A stretch of 64,000 bases of DNA from Candidatus Methanophagales archaeon (GCA_030602585.1 JAUVZJ010000006.1:1-64000), one strand, 5' to 3'; shown: positions 37,832 to 47,376, counted from the stretch's first letter. The notes: generated from the letters alone by a model not told the origin. Translations and numbers: made by a program.

Positions 37832-37970
37832 GGGAACAGGCATCAAAAATTTGGGGTGATTTAAAGCGTCACGAAACGGATTGCAGATGACGTTTTTGGT
37901 GTTTGCGAAGTATCGTCGGCATTTGGGCTGAGTGTTAGCGTAGCTGCAAACACATTATTACACGAGGGCG

Positions 37971-39692
37971 TTAGCATCGTTTCGATTTATCAGGAAAGCA
38001 CTCAGATAATCCCTCTTTACTTATTATTTTCTTCAATATCCCATCGGAATCTAATTCAATACGATCTATTTTAAAATCAAACGGATTAGAATCATTTGGT
38101 TTGTATTCAAATTTGAATGTTCTATCATCATCCTCAATGTCCTTTATTGTTATAATTATGTTAGTCCCAACTTTTTTAATAATTTGGTAATACTTTCGAG
38201 CTATTGTTTCAAAGTGTTTATAGGGCTTAACATATTCTGGAGGCTTAACATATTCTGGAGTCGCATTACCATATTCAAATTCTATTTCTACCTTTTTCAT
38301 ATTAAAATCCTTAACAAAGGGCGTACAAAACCCAGGTATTTTTGTATAGCCCTCGCCCATCGTAAATCGCGACCATTCACATAAATCATCTAATAAATTG
38401 AACCACAGATATAATATTTTTTCGTCACGTATTCCTGGTCTAATATTTTCAGTAGAGTGGTAGATAATTGTCTTAAGGATTTCTTGGCAAATTAAAAATT
38501 TCTCGTCAATCCCCTTACCCTCATAGCTCTTTAAGGCATCAAGGTGGATATCATAATCCTCTTTGAACATTTCAAGGTGTTCGATTAATTTCATACAACT
38601 AAATAGACCATGATTATATTCCAATAATGCAGTTGATATAAGAGGTCGCAAATGTTGCGTTTGATGGATACTCTTGATTTTTATACAATCTATAATTTTT
38701 CCATCGTACACACGTAGCTTTTTGGCCTTATCCTCTCTTGAATTATCTTCTGTATTAGCCTCTATTGTATATCCCTTCTCGCCATCCACGATTCCCCATT
38801 CTTTTTCATTCTTTTCTTTTTCTAAAAGGTATGCTTCACGGGATAACTCTTTATTCTTCTCCTTGAATTCCTTTCTCACCTTATCATCAATTGAACCATC
38901 GTCCAGGTGTTTCTTACAGCTTGGCGGTAACTCAAACAAATAATCTACACTTTTAACTCTTTGTTTTCTACTATATGGATCTGAAGAATTAGTTTCTGGT
39001 TTAGTTTCTGGTTTTATTGCCAAGCTTAGGATGTCAATTAAATAATCAAAAATCCCATGATATGACAAAGGGAAATCCACTGCGGGTTCAATGAGTTTAA
39101 TATTTTTGTAATGTGAAAACATTTCCCTATATTTCTCATTAGTTGAGTGAATGACCTCAATTGGATAACCCAAATCATGTGTCATTGCAATAATGCAGAA
39201 TATTGCACTTTTATCATCATTATTCTTACCCTTAGCAGTAGTATACATACGTAACTTCGAATATTTCAATTTCTCTCTAAATAGCATTTCACCCATTAAG
39301 TATAAGTTAATGCAGTGATTAATATGGTCCCTATAACGTACAGAACCGTATAATACCTCTTCAAATTCTCGGAACGTCTTTTGATAATTATACAATTCTT
39401 CGACACCAACAATTTCGTTTCTGAACCCAATGTATTCCAATGAGGAATTTAATAATTCTTTCCAGATTTCTAACGATATTTTTTGTAACTCATTAATTAA
39501 ACAATGAGCTTCTTTGAGCGTTAATTCTTTGCTCTCCAATTCTTTTTGACTTTCTAAAAACTTCTTGATATATTCCTTTAGTTCTGTATTTTTAATATGC
39601 TTAATATTATTAATTGCCGCCCTAAAAGAGAAAAAATAGTCATACAATTCTTTGGAATTTATTTCACTCCACTTATCCCTTTCGTCGGGCAT
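37971..39692 (-). CDS. Putative HD-domain protein of unknown function
   Basis: 'RYRDHINHCINLYLMGE' (H) and 'IIAMTHDLGYPIEVI' (HD); otherwise unrecognised 573 aa. Confidence 0.55.
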   Translation of the reverse strand: MPDERDKWSEINSKELYDYFFSFRAAINNIKHIKNTELKEYIKKFLESQKELESKELTLKEAHCLINELQKISLEIWKELLNSSLEYIGFRNEIVGVEELYNYQKTFREFEEVLYGSVRYRDHINHCINLYLMGEMLFREKLKYSKLRMYTTAKGKNNDDKSAIFCIIAMTHDLGYPIEVIHSTNEKYREMFSHYKNIKLIEPAVDFPLSYHGIFDYLIDILSLAIKPETKPETNSSDPYSRKQRVKSVDYLFELPPSCKKHLDDGSIDDKVRKEFKEKNKELSREAYLLEKEKNEKEWGIVDGEKGYTIEANTEDNSREDKAKKLRVYDGKIIDCIKIKSIHQTQHLRPLISTALLEYNHGLFSCMKLIEHLEMFKEDYDIHLDALKSYEGKGIDEKFLICQEILKTIIYHSTENIRPGIRDEKILYLWFNLLDDLCEWSRFTMGEGYTKIPGFCTPFVKDFNMKKVEIEFEYGNATPEYVKPPEYVKPYKHFETIARKYYQIIKKVGTNIIITIKDIEDDDRTFKFEYKPNDSNPFDFKIDRIELDSDGILKKIISKEGLSECFPDKSKRC

Positions 39693-39939
39693 TTTTACCA
39701 GCCACCTTTTATTGCCGCCTACTAAAAATGAATGCGAAAATTTTTCTTCCCCTCCCTTATAGAATAACGTCTTTTTATTTATACCTTCCTCTCATTATTC
39801 CTTATTATGAACCTCATCTCGATATATGGCCTCTCGCATGCGGAGATAGAAGCGATAATAGAAACGGCAAAGTGCTTCCCTCTTACTTTGATGCCTCGCG
39901 AGAGAAGGATTAAAATCTTTCCTTTCTAAGAATACGTCC

Positions 39940-41085
39940 ATGAAAAAAATATACCACATTGCGGACACGCACATAGGATATTCGGCATATAGAAGAATAG
40001 ACGAAGCGACAGGGCTGAATCACCGTGAAGTGGACACCTACGAAGCGTTCAAGCAATTTGTGGATTATGCGCTGAAGGAAAGACCGGATGTGATATTACA
40101 TGCAGGCGACCTGTTCGACTCCGTTCGACCAACGAACCGTGCTATTTCTTTCACGCTTAGCCAGATATTAAGATTAAGCGATGCAGGAATACCATTTGTA
40201 GCGATTTCCGGCAATCACGAAACGCCTCGTTTGAAGGAGACAGGCAGTGTATTCAGCCTGTTTGAGCATATTCCTGATGTGCACTTAGTTTATGAAAATA
40301 AATACGAACTCGTTGAAATTGACGATATAAGCATCCATGCGATTCCTCATTGCGATGATATTAAAGGCGAGAAGAATAAAATGATGTCGAATAACAGCGA
40401 TACGAGTTTTAATATCGCACTTATCCATGCAAGCGTTCTCGGTGCAGGACAACCGATTTTCAGGATGGGCGAATTCAACGAGCAAATTGTTGATATTAAC
40501 GATTTGACAAATTTTGACTACCTCGCACTGGGGCATTTTCATAAGTGCACGAAAGTAATGGAAGATGCTTATTACGCAGGCTCAACAGAAAGGTTCAGCT
40601 TTAATGAAGTAAACGACGATAAAGTGTTCTTAGAAGTCAGATTGAGAGAAGATGGCGAAAAAGAAGTTATATTCCACGAGTTAAGAACAAGAGAAATGAT
40701 GGATTTGGAGCCGATTGTTTGTAACAGTCTCGATGAGCACGAGATAAGAAGCACTATAAAACATCGCATCATGGAATGCAATCCGGAAAATAAAGTGGTG
40801 AGGTTAAAAGTGCAGGATATACCACTGCACGTATATCATTCGCTGGATTTTGACGAGCTAAAGCGACTGACGAAGTCCGCAGTTCATTTTGAGATAAAAT
40901 ACGAATTCCAGAGTGATAATGAATTGCTTTCTGCCGAACATCCTGCCTTTCGTTCTTTACATAGCGAGTTCGAGCAGTTTATCCGCAAATATACGATTGG
41001 CGCGCATATAAATAAGACAAGGCTAAAGGAGTTGGGGTTGAGGTATATGCAGGGATGGGAAAGAGAGGAGCAGGAGGAGGAATAA
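39940..41085 (+). CDS. mre11: Mre11/SbcD-like DNA repair exonuclease
   Basis: 'IADTHIGYSAYRR', 'VILHAGDLFDSVRPTNRAI', 'ISGNHETPR', 'YLALGHFHK'. Confidence 0.92.
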   Translation: MKKIYHIADTHIGYSAYRRIDEATGLNHREVDTYEAFKQFVDYALKERPDVILHAGDLFDSVRPTNRAISFTLSQILRLSDAGIPFVAISGNHETPRLKETGSVFSLFEHIPDVHLVYENKYELVEIDDISIHAIPHCDDIKGEKNKMMSNNSDTSFNIALIHASVLGAGQPIFRMGEFNEQIVDINDLTNFDYLALGHFHKCTKVMEDAYYAGSTERFSFNEVNDDKVFLEVRLREDGEKEVIFHELRTREMMDLEPIVCNSLDEHEIRSTIKHRIMECNPENKVVRLKVQDIPLHVYHSLDFDELKRLTKSAVHFEIKYEFQSDNELLSAEHPAFRSLHSEFEQFIRKYTIGAHINKTRLKELGLRYMQGWEREEQEEE

Positions 41086-41216
41086 GTAGCTCCTCAAAAA
41101 AATATTTGGAATTTGGTTGGTGCCTGGAGCTTGTGATTTATTAAGATAATAGTGCTTCGTTGTGATGGAGAAAAAGTTTTTTAATGATGAAAGAGAAATG
41201 ATAATGCAAAGAAGAA

Positions 41217-41289
41217 AGTCCCGTGGTGTAGCGGTCAAGCATACCGGCCTTTGGAGCCTGTGACAGGGGTTCGAATCCTCTCGGGACTA
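41217..41289 (+). tRNA. tRNA-Gln (anticodon TTG)
   Basis: AGTCCCG...CGGGACT acceptor, loop CTTTGGA, TTCGAATC T-loop. Confidence 0.85.
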
Positions 41290-41376
41290 CTAAAAACTTT
41301 TTTACTCCGCAAAAACCTTTAGTAAAAAAACCCGTAAAAATCAATAAATAGCTTTTGATTAGGGTATATTATATCA

Positions 41377-41457
41377 TGAAAGCGGTAATTTTAGCGGCAG
41401 GCGAAGGTAAAAGGATGCGCCCACTTACTTATGAAAGACCAAAAGTAATGCTTCCAA
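41377..41457 (+). pseudogene. 5' fragment of a sugar-phosphate nucleotidyltransferase (RmlA/GlmU-type)
   Basis: ATG... encodes [27 protein letters not shown], then identity stops at the 3' end of the convergent GIY-YIG ORF. Confidence 0.75.
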
Positions 41458-41879
41458 GGTTTCATTCCTGATTCATAGAAACTATCGTAAACGCGTTCTT
41501 TTAGCCTGGTTAAGCTGTTAGAGAAGAACAAATGACTTTTACATGAACAATCGGTGCATCCGAAGTTTTCTATGAAATCTAACTCCTTTCTTAGGTGCAT
41601 GTTCGCAGCTATTTCGCATTCTTTCCGCTCCTCTGCTTCTGCGAACACTACTTCCTTTATTTCTACTGCAGGACACGCCATGAAATAATCTATATGCCAG
41701 TGCAATTTCTTGTTATTGCCGGGGTTACGCAAATGTCGTTCTACCCTTCGTTCTAATCCAGAAAGAGCAGAGCCGACATAAGCATAAAATCCCTTTTTGA
41801 ACGCTATGCATCCTATTTTACCTATTTCTGCTTCTATATCCTTCCTGTTCTCTATGATTAGCACGTAGGTTCCTTTCAA
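41391..41879 (-). CDS. DUF123/GIY-YIG nuclease-like protein
   Basis: '[11 protein letters not shown]...[29 protein letters not shown]...HWHIDYFM'; C-terminus runs antisense into the nucleotidyltransferase fragment. Confidence 0.8.
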   Translation of the reverse strand: MKGTYVLIIENRKDIEAEIGKIGCIAFKKGFYAYVGSALSGLERRVERHLRNPGNNKKLHWHIDYFMACPAVEIKEVVFAEAEERKECEIAANMHLRKELDFIENFGCTDCSCKSHLFFSNSLTRLKERVYDSFYESGMKPWKHYFWSFISKWAHPFTFACR

Positions 41880-41988
41880 TTTGTTTTCTTCGCCATATTG
41901 AGGAAAATCTCACAGTCGGGGACTTATACCTATATCTATATAACATATATGATATAAACGAAAGTAAAGGAGGTGAGATAAGAAAAAA

Positions 41989-42765
41989 ATGGATTTTGGA
42001 TTGATAGTTGGAATAATATTTGTGGCATTGATTATATTGGCGTCTTCGATAAAGGTAGTGAAGGAATATGAGCGAGGCGTAATCTTCAGACTTGGACGTT
42101 TAGTAGGAGCAAGGGGACCCGGGCTGTTCTTAATCATACCCATCTTCGAGTCCATGGTAAAGATAGACTTAAGGGTGTTGGTGTTCGACGTCCCGCCACA
42201 GGAGGTTATAACCAGGGATAACGTCACCACGAGAGTAAATGCAGTCGTCTATTATCGTGTGCTTGACCCGGAGAAGGCGGTAACCGCAGTGGAGAGATAC
42301 GAGTATGCCACTTCTCAAATCGCTCTGACCACGATAAGAGGCGTGATAGGGCAGGCGGAACTGGATGATTTGCTCTCTGAAAGGGACAAACTAAATAAAC
42401 GATTGCAGGCCATAATTGACGAAGCAACAGACCCCTGGGGGATAAAAGTCTCAGCGGTGGAGATAAAAGACGTGGAGTTGCCAAAAGAGATGCAGCGCGC
42501 GATGGCTGCGCAGGCAGAAGCAGAGCGGAATAGAAGAGCGCGAATTATCACCGCAGATGCGGAGTTCCAGGCGTCGAAGAAGATTGCAGAAGCTGCGAAC
42601 GTCCTTCAAAAAGAAAAAGGCGGGATGTTCATTAGAACATTACAAACAATAAAAGAGGCAACGGAGGAGAAAGCTACTACTGTCGTCATCCCGTTCCCAA
42701 TAGAAATGCTCGAGGCTTTCGGACACCGATCCGAGACAAAGTCCAAATCTAAAAAAGAGGACTAA
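41989..42765 (+). CDS. SPFH/Band 7 (slipin-like) membrane protein
   Basis: 'IKVVKEYERGVIFRLGRLVGARGPGLFLIIPIFESMVKIDLRVLVFDVPPQEVITRDNVTTRVNAVVYYRV'. Confidence 0.95.
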   Translation: MDFGLIVGIIFVALIILASSIKVVKEYERGVIFRLGRLVGARGPGLFLIIPIFESMVKIDLRVLVFDVPPQEVITRDNVTTRVNAVVYYRVLDPEKAVTAVERYEYATSQIALTTIRGVIGQAELDDLLSERDKLNKRLQAIIDEATDPWGIKVSAVEIKDVELPKEMQRAMAAQAEAERNRRARIITADAEFQASKKIAEAANVLQKEKGGMFIRTLQTIKEATEEKATTVVIPFPIEMLEAFGHRSETKSKSKKED

Positions 42766-42770
42766 GCAAG

Positions 42771-42891
42771 AAATCCCAAGTAAATCCCAATTTCCAAATC
42801 CCAAAAAGAAACCACGAGATTTTACAAGATTAATGTGTTCTTGTGGTTAAAAAGAGTGCAAAATTGGTAGTATTGGGATTTGGGATTTTTT
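42771..42891. repeat. Long imperfect hairpin (AAATCCCAA-type)
   Basis: AAATCCCAAGTAAATCCCAATTT... / ...TTGGGATTTGGGATTT arms with inner AACCACGAG / CTTGTGGTT. Confidence 0.6.
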
Positions 42892-42918
42892 AGAGCTCCA
42901 CAATTGGAAATAGATGGT

Positions 42919-44250
42919 ATGGGGAAGCAATTCTTAGAAATAACCGAGAAAGAGAAAGTAGAAAAAATAATCGCCGACTTCAGCGTAAAACTTGCAACAC
43001 AGATAGCCGTTGAGGCGGAAAAAGTGAAAATAGGCGAAGCACTCGGTAGAATTGCTTCCGCAGATATTTTTTCCCTTCTCAGTATCCCACCCTTTGACCG
43101 GTCAACTATGGACGGCTACGCAGTTGTAGCCTCTGATACGTTCTACGCCGATGAAAATAATCCTTCAGCGTTGATTATAAAAGGATATATCCCCGCTGGT
43201 GAGTTCCCTTCGCAATACGTAGAAAAAGGCTATTGCATGGGCATATCTACCGGTGCACCACTTCCAAAAGGAGTAAACGCGGTTGTAAAAGTCGAAAATA
43301 CTTCCGAGTATCGGGACTCTGTGGAAGGCGAAAGGGAAGGGGGAAAGATAAAAAAGGTGAAGATATACAAACCTGTCGCTCCTGCCGAAAATATCATGCT
43401 TGCAGGTTCGGATATAAAGCGAGGAGAGCAGATAGTAAGGAATGGAACCACGCTAACACCGCGTGAGACGGGTGTTCTGGCTGCTTGCGGGATAAATGAA
43501 GTTTCTGTACGTAAAAAGCCGATAGTGGCAATTATATCCACAGGCAACGAAATAATAGCGCCTGGAGAAGACCTCAAGCCCGGAAAAATATACGATGTTA
43601 ATGCACAGGCACTCAGCGATTCTGTTAGAGAAAGCGGCTGCACGCCTTTATTCCTCGGTATAGCCAGCGATAATATCGAAGAAATGACAGGAAAGATAGA
43701 AGAGACGTTGAAAGAAGGTGCTGACGTTATAATCGCTTCTGGAGGGACCTCTGCTGGCGTTGGCGACCTGCTGCCCAAAGCGATAGAAGAGCATGGCGAG
43801 ATTATCGTGCACGGCGTGGACATAAAACCAGGAAAGCCGTTCATTTTCGGTATGCTACATGAAAAGCCTGTGTTCGGATTGCCTGGAAATCCAACTTCCG
43901 CATTGATTACATTCAACCTTTTCGTTGCTCCTTTGCTACGCACAATATCCGGTATCCATTTGCAAAATTATGAAGAGGGTGAAAGCAGAAAGACAAAGCG
44001 AAAAAAAGCAAAGGCAGGGCTTAGAATCTTCTCCGAGCGTGGACGAAATGAATACGTGCTTGTAAATCTTGTTCCTGTGAAAACGCCGGGAGAAGGAGAA
44101 GAACCTTTTCTTGCCTATCCTATTCTCTCCGGCTCCGGTGCAATCACGACACTATCAAAAGCGGATGGCTATATATTCATGGAGAAAGGGAAGGAGATAA
44201 TAGAAGAAGGAGAGATGGTGGAAGTGGAATTGTTGGCATCCAGGTTTTAA
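42919..44250 (+). CDS. moeA: Molybdopterin molybdenumtransferase MoeA
   Basis: 'PPFDRSTMDGYAVVASDTF', 'ISTGNEIIAPGEDLKPGKIYDVNAQAL', 'SGGTSAGVGDLLPKAI', 'GLPGNPTSALITF'. Confidence 0.94.
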   Translation: MGKQFLEITEKEKVEKIIADFSVKLATQIAVEAEKVKIGEALGRIASADIFSLLSIPPFDRSTMDGYAVVASDTFYADENNPSALIIKGYIPAGEFPSQYVEKGYCMGISTGAPLPKGVNAVVKVENTSEYRDSVEGEREGGKIKKVKIYKPVAPAENIMLAGSDIKRGEQIVRNGTTLTPRETGVLAACGINEVSVRKKPIVAIISTGNEIIAPGEDLKPGKIYDVNAQALSDSVRESGCTPLFLGIASDNIEEMTGKIEETLKEGADVIIASGGTSAGVGDLLPKAIEEHGEIIVHGVDIKPGKPFIFGMLHEKPVFGLPGNPTSALITFNLFVAPLLRTISGIHLQNYEEGESRKTKRKKAKAGLRIFSERGRNEYVLVNLVPVKTPGEGEEPFLAYPILSGSGAITTLSKADGYIFMEKGKEIIEEGEMVEVELLASRF

Positions 44251-44294
44251 CTTTAACTTTTATATTGTAATAACATATAGACATATCTTAGAAA

Positions 44295-44414
44295 CCCGCC
44301 TTAACTCAGTTTGGAAGAGTGCGCGGCTGTAGTGTGACGTTTTATCACCTCCCAAGGGTCATATAACCGCGCGCGGACACCGTGCTGTCCCCGGTTCAAA
44401 TCCGGGAGGCGGGA
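44295..44414 (+). tRNA. tRNA-Tyr (anticodon GTA) with 46-nt intron at 44333-44378
   Basis: CCCGCCT/AGGCGGG acceptor; exon junction restores GCGCGG-CTGTAGA-CCGTGC anticodon arm; GGTTCAAATCC T-arm. Confidence 0.88.
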
Positions 44415-44423
44415 TTTTTTAAA

Positions 44424-45470
44424 ATGACAGAAATGAAAGAACTATTGAAAAAATTAGCCGATGCACATGGCGTTTCGGGCTACGAAGAAGGGGTAAGGGG
44501 AATCGTGGAAGCGGAGTTACGGGAATACGTGGACGAGATAAAAACCGACAGGTTGGGGAATCTGATAGCCACGAAGCACGGTAAGAAACCTTCTGTTATG
44601 ATAGCTGCGCACCTCGATGAGATAGGGCTTATGGTGAAGCATATAGAAGACGAGGGTTTCATAAGATTCTCAACCGTGGGAGGCTGGTTTGCGCAGACAT
44701 TGCTCAATCAAAGGGTGATTTTGCACACCGAGGGCGGCGATGCGTTCGGCGTTATAGGCTCGAAACCGCCTCATGCAATGAAGAAGGAAGAGAGAGAGAA
44801 GGTAATAAAATCCGAAGATATGTTCATTGACGTAGGCGCTCGTAGCAAAGAAGAAGTGGAGCAAATGGGTATTCCTCTTGGAACGCCAGTCACCATAGAC
44901 CGGCACTTTGTAGAGCTCAAAAACGAGATGGTTACCTGTAAAGCATTTGATAATCGGTCAGGCATTGCAATGATGATAGAGGCGCTTAAAAGGGCAAATA
45001 CTGAATTCGAGGTGTATGCAGTGGGAACAGTGCAGGAGGAAGTAGGACTGAAAGGAGCACGGACTACCGCTTATGAACTCAACCCTGACGTTGCGATCGC
45101 AACCGATGTAGCAATAGCTGGCGGGCATCCCGGTATAGAGAAGAAGGATACAACGATAGAGATAGGAAAAGGTCCGGTAATCACCGTTTCCGATGCTGCG
45201 GGTCGTGGTATAATAACGCCCCCTTCAGTATTGAAATGGCTTAAAGAGTCTGCTTCTCGTTATAATATAGAATACCAGTTGAGCGTAGCAGAGGGCGGCA
45301 CAACCGACGCTACTGCAATACTTCTCACGAAAAGCGGCATACCCTCAGGCGTAATTAGCGTTCCCACAAGGTATATTCACACGCCTGTGGAGTTATTAAG
45401 CTTAAAAGACCTTGATAGATGCGCTGAACTCATTGCAAAAGCTATCGAGCGAGTGGGGGATTACTTCTAA
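44424..45470 (+). CDS. M42-family aminopeptidase / endoglucanase-like metallopeptidase
   Basis: 'VMIAAHLDEIGLMVKHIEDEGFIRF', 'CKAFDNRSGIAMMIEAL', 'VGTVQEEVGLKGARTTAY', 'VPTRYIHTPVELL'. Confidence 0.93.
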   Translation: MTEMKELLKKLADAHGVSGYEEGVRGIVEAELREYVDEIKTDRLGNLIATKHGKKPSVMIAAHLDEIGLMVKHIEDEGFIRFSTVGGWFAQTLLNQRVILHTEGGDAFGVIGSKPPHAMKKEEREKVIKSEDMFIDVGARSKEEVEQMGIPLGTPVTIDRHFVELKNEMVTCKAFDNRSGIAMMIEALKRANTEFEVYAVGTVQEEVGLKGARTTAYELNPDVAIATDVAIAGGHPGIEKKDTTIEIGKGPVITVSDAAGRGIITPPSVLKWLKESASRYNIEYQLSVAEGGTTDATAILLTKSGIPSGVISVPTRYIHTPVELLSLKDLDRCAELIAKAIERVGDYF

Positions 45471-45559
45471 ATAAACCCTTTTCTTTTAGAAAAAACTTTT
45501 TTGCTTCGCAAAGACCTTTACTAAAAATTAAAAAGTCTTAGCGGTTTCAGGAAAGAAAA

Positions 45560-46327
45560 ATGCCTTTAAGAATAAACCTTGGTGGCATCGTTCCTTTTTC
45601 TACCATAGACTGGCGAGGAAAAGCAGCAATGGTGATATTTCTTAGAGGATGTCCGCTCCGATGCAGCTATTGCCAGAATTATAACCTGTTAGAAGACTCT
45701 CACTACGGTGAGATGAAAGAAATAGAAGAGGACATAAAGAAAAACGAGGATTTCATAGATGCGGTGGTTATCTCCGGCGGTGAACCCTTCATGCAACCTC
45801 AGGCAATAGAGGAAATCGCGGAATTCGCGAAAAAGCACTCGCTGTTCGTTGCCGTGCAGACGAATGGGTTTTATCCCGCGGTTATCGAATCCATGCTAAA
45901 AAGGAAACTAATTGATAAAATCTTCCTCGACATCAAGGCGCCGCTATCAGATGAGAAGCTGTACGAGAAACTAACAAAGGTCTCCGGGGTAACGAGAAGA
46001 GTAAAAAATACGCTTGATGTTTGTATCCATGCGAAAATAGACCTCGAACTGGTAACGACCGTATTCAAGAATCTCGTTGGCGGCGAGGAAGTGAAGCGCA
46101 TAGCGGAAGAAATTGAAGAGGCTGGTGCCGCATACTGCCCGTATGTAATACAACAGGGAAGAGCCGAAATCGTTCCCGACAAAGCAATAAAAGAGGAGGA
46201 CGTGTTCAGCCACGACGAGTTAAAAGAGCTCGCAGCACTTGCATACCATGCCGCATATCTGAAAGAAGTCAGGGTCAGAACCAGGGAAGATGGTGAAGAA
46301 GTAATATTCAAGAGGGGGAAATCCTAA
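45560..46327 (+). CDS. nrdG: Anaerobic ribonucleoside-triphosphate reductase activating protein (radical SAM)
   Basis: 'IDWRGKAAMVIFLRGCPLRCSYCQNYNLL' CxxxCxxC, 'VISGGEPFMQ'. Confidence 0.9.
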   Translation: MPLRINLGGIVPFSTIDWRGKAAMVIFLRGCPLRCSYCQNYNLLEDSHYGEMKEIEEDIKKNEDFIDAVVISGGEPFMQPQAIEEIAEFAKKHSLFVAVQTNGFYPAVIESMLKRKLIDKIFLDIKAPLSDEKLYEKLTKVSGVTRRVKNTLDVCIHAKIDLELVTTVFKNLVGGEEVKRIAEEIEEAGAAYCPYVIQQGRAEIVPDKAIKEEDVFSHDELKELAALAYHAAYLKEVRVRTREDGEEVIFKRGKS

Positions 46328-46525
46328 ATCCTAAACTCTAAATACTAAACAAACCCAAATGACAAAAATAAAAAATTCAAAACAAACCTTTCTTTTGAAC
46401 GGCTTCGCCGTTCCATTGCTTTAGCAATGTGAAAAGAAAGCTTTACCAAAGAAACTATTATTTCAAAAAAGTTTGTTTTGGTATTGTGATTTTGAATTTT
46501 GATATTGTTTAGGATTTAGTGCTTG
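46322..46525. repeat. Long inverted-repeat intergenic element (CTAAATCCTAAA-type) with branched centre
   Basis: Left arm AATCCTAAACTCTAAATACTAAACAAA..., right arm ...TTTGTTTTGG...GTTTAGGATTTAGTGCTTGGTATTTAG; centre CTTTCTTTT-[GAACGGC ttc GCCGTTC]-[CATTGC ttta GCAATG]-AAAAGAAAG. Confidence 0.65.
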
Positions 46526-46569
46526 GTATTTAGTTATTTATAACGATATTGTCTACTTAAGGGGTGAAC

Positions 46570-46902
46570 ATGGTAAGCGTTTTTATTGAGGCGGTTCCCG
46601 CAAATGTGCTTATTGCAAGAGCAGTTTGTAACGATAACGGGGATAGCAATGCGAATTACACATGCTTCGGAATGATGATAAGGATAAGAGGGGATAAAAA
46701 ACTTGTTTTGAAGAGGGTAATTATCGAACAGGCAATTGGCAGGGGATTGACCGAAAACGAATGGCAGAGTGTTGCATGGAATTATATCGGTGCTATTTCC
46801 AAATCGGAGCAAGACGAGATTGTATTCGTGGATTCCGAAGAATCAAAAATCATGGATGAGTATTGGGACAAACAGTTAGAGAGTGTCAAAAAGAAAACTT
46901 AA
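46570..46902 (+). CDS. Hypothetical protein
   Basis: 111-aa ORF from ATG 46570; no recognised family. Confidence 0.5.
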   Translation: MVSVFIEAVPANVLIARAVCNDNGDSNANYTCFGMMIRIRGDKKLVLKRVIIEQAIGRGLTENEWQSVAWNYIGAISKSEQDEIVFVDSEESKIMDEYWDKQLESVKKKT

Positions 46903-46929
46903 AAAGTAGTTATCATATAATCAAACAAC

Positions 46930-47376
46930 ATGGCAAAAATAAAATGCGTTTTCTGGAAGGATAAACTCGGTGGGGAAACAGAGAGGCAGGTAACAGAGGC
47001 TTTCAGCTACGGATTTACCGTCGGTCCGCATGGCGAATGGGAAATGGTAATCGCAAAGGAGGATAAAGAAGTGAAGAAGGACGAAGTCGTGAATATAAAG
47101 ATAAACGAAATAGAGGTGCCTCCAAAGTCAATAATCTTGCCTTGCCCCATATTGCGACACGCACTTGGTATAGTTTCTTCGCTCGCGGCAGTGGGAAAGC
47201 CGACGGCGGTTGAGGAAAGAAGAGTTTTTGATGAAGTCATTTTTCACCCAATAAGCGATGGTAAGGTGGGCAAAGGGGAATTACTCTGTGTTATGAACAT
47301 ATTTTACGCTACAATCGAGCGAAGGCTTACAAGGGGAGCTGCGGAAAAGTGGCTGCAGGAGAGATACAGGTATTAG
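46930..47376 (+). CDS. DUF22-like archaeal protein
   Basis: 'PCPILRHALGIVSSLAAVGKPTAVEERRVFDEVIFHPISDGKVGKGELLCVMNIFY'; overlaps next gene. Confidence 0.55.
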   Translation: MAKIKCVFWKDKLGGETERQVTEAFSYGFTVGPHGEWEMVIAKEDKEVKKDEVVNIKINEIEVPPKSIILPCPILRHALGIVSSLAAVGKPTAVEERRVFDEVIFHPISDGKVGKGELLCVMNIFYATIERRLTRGAAEKWLQERYRY

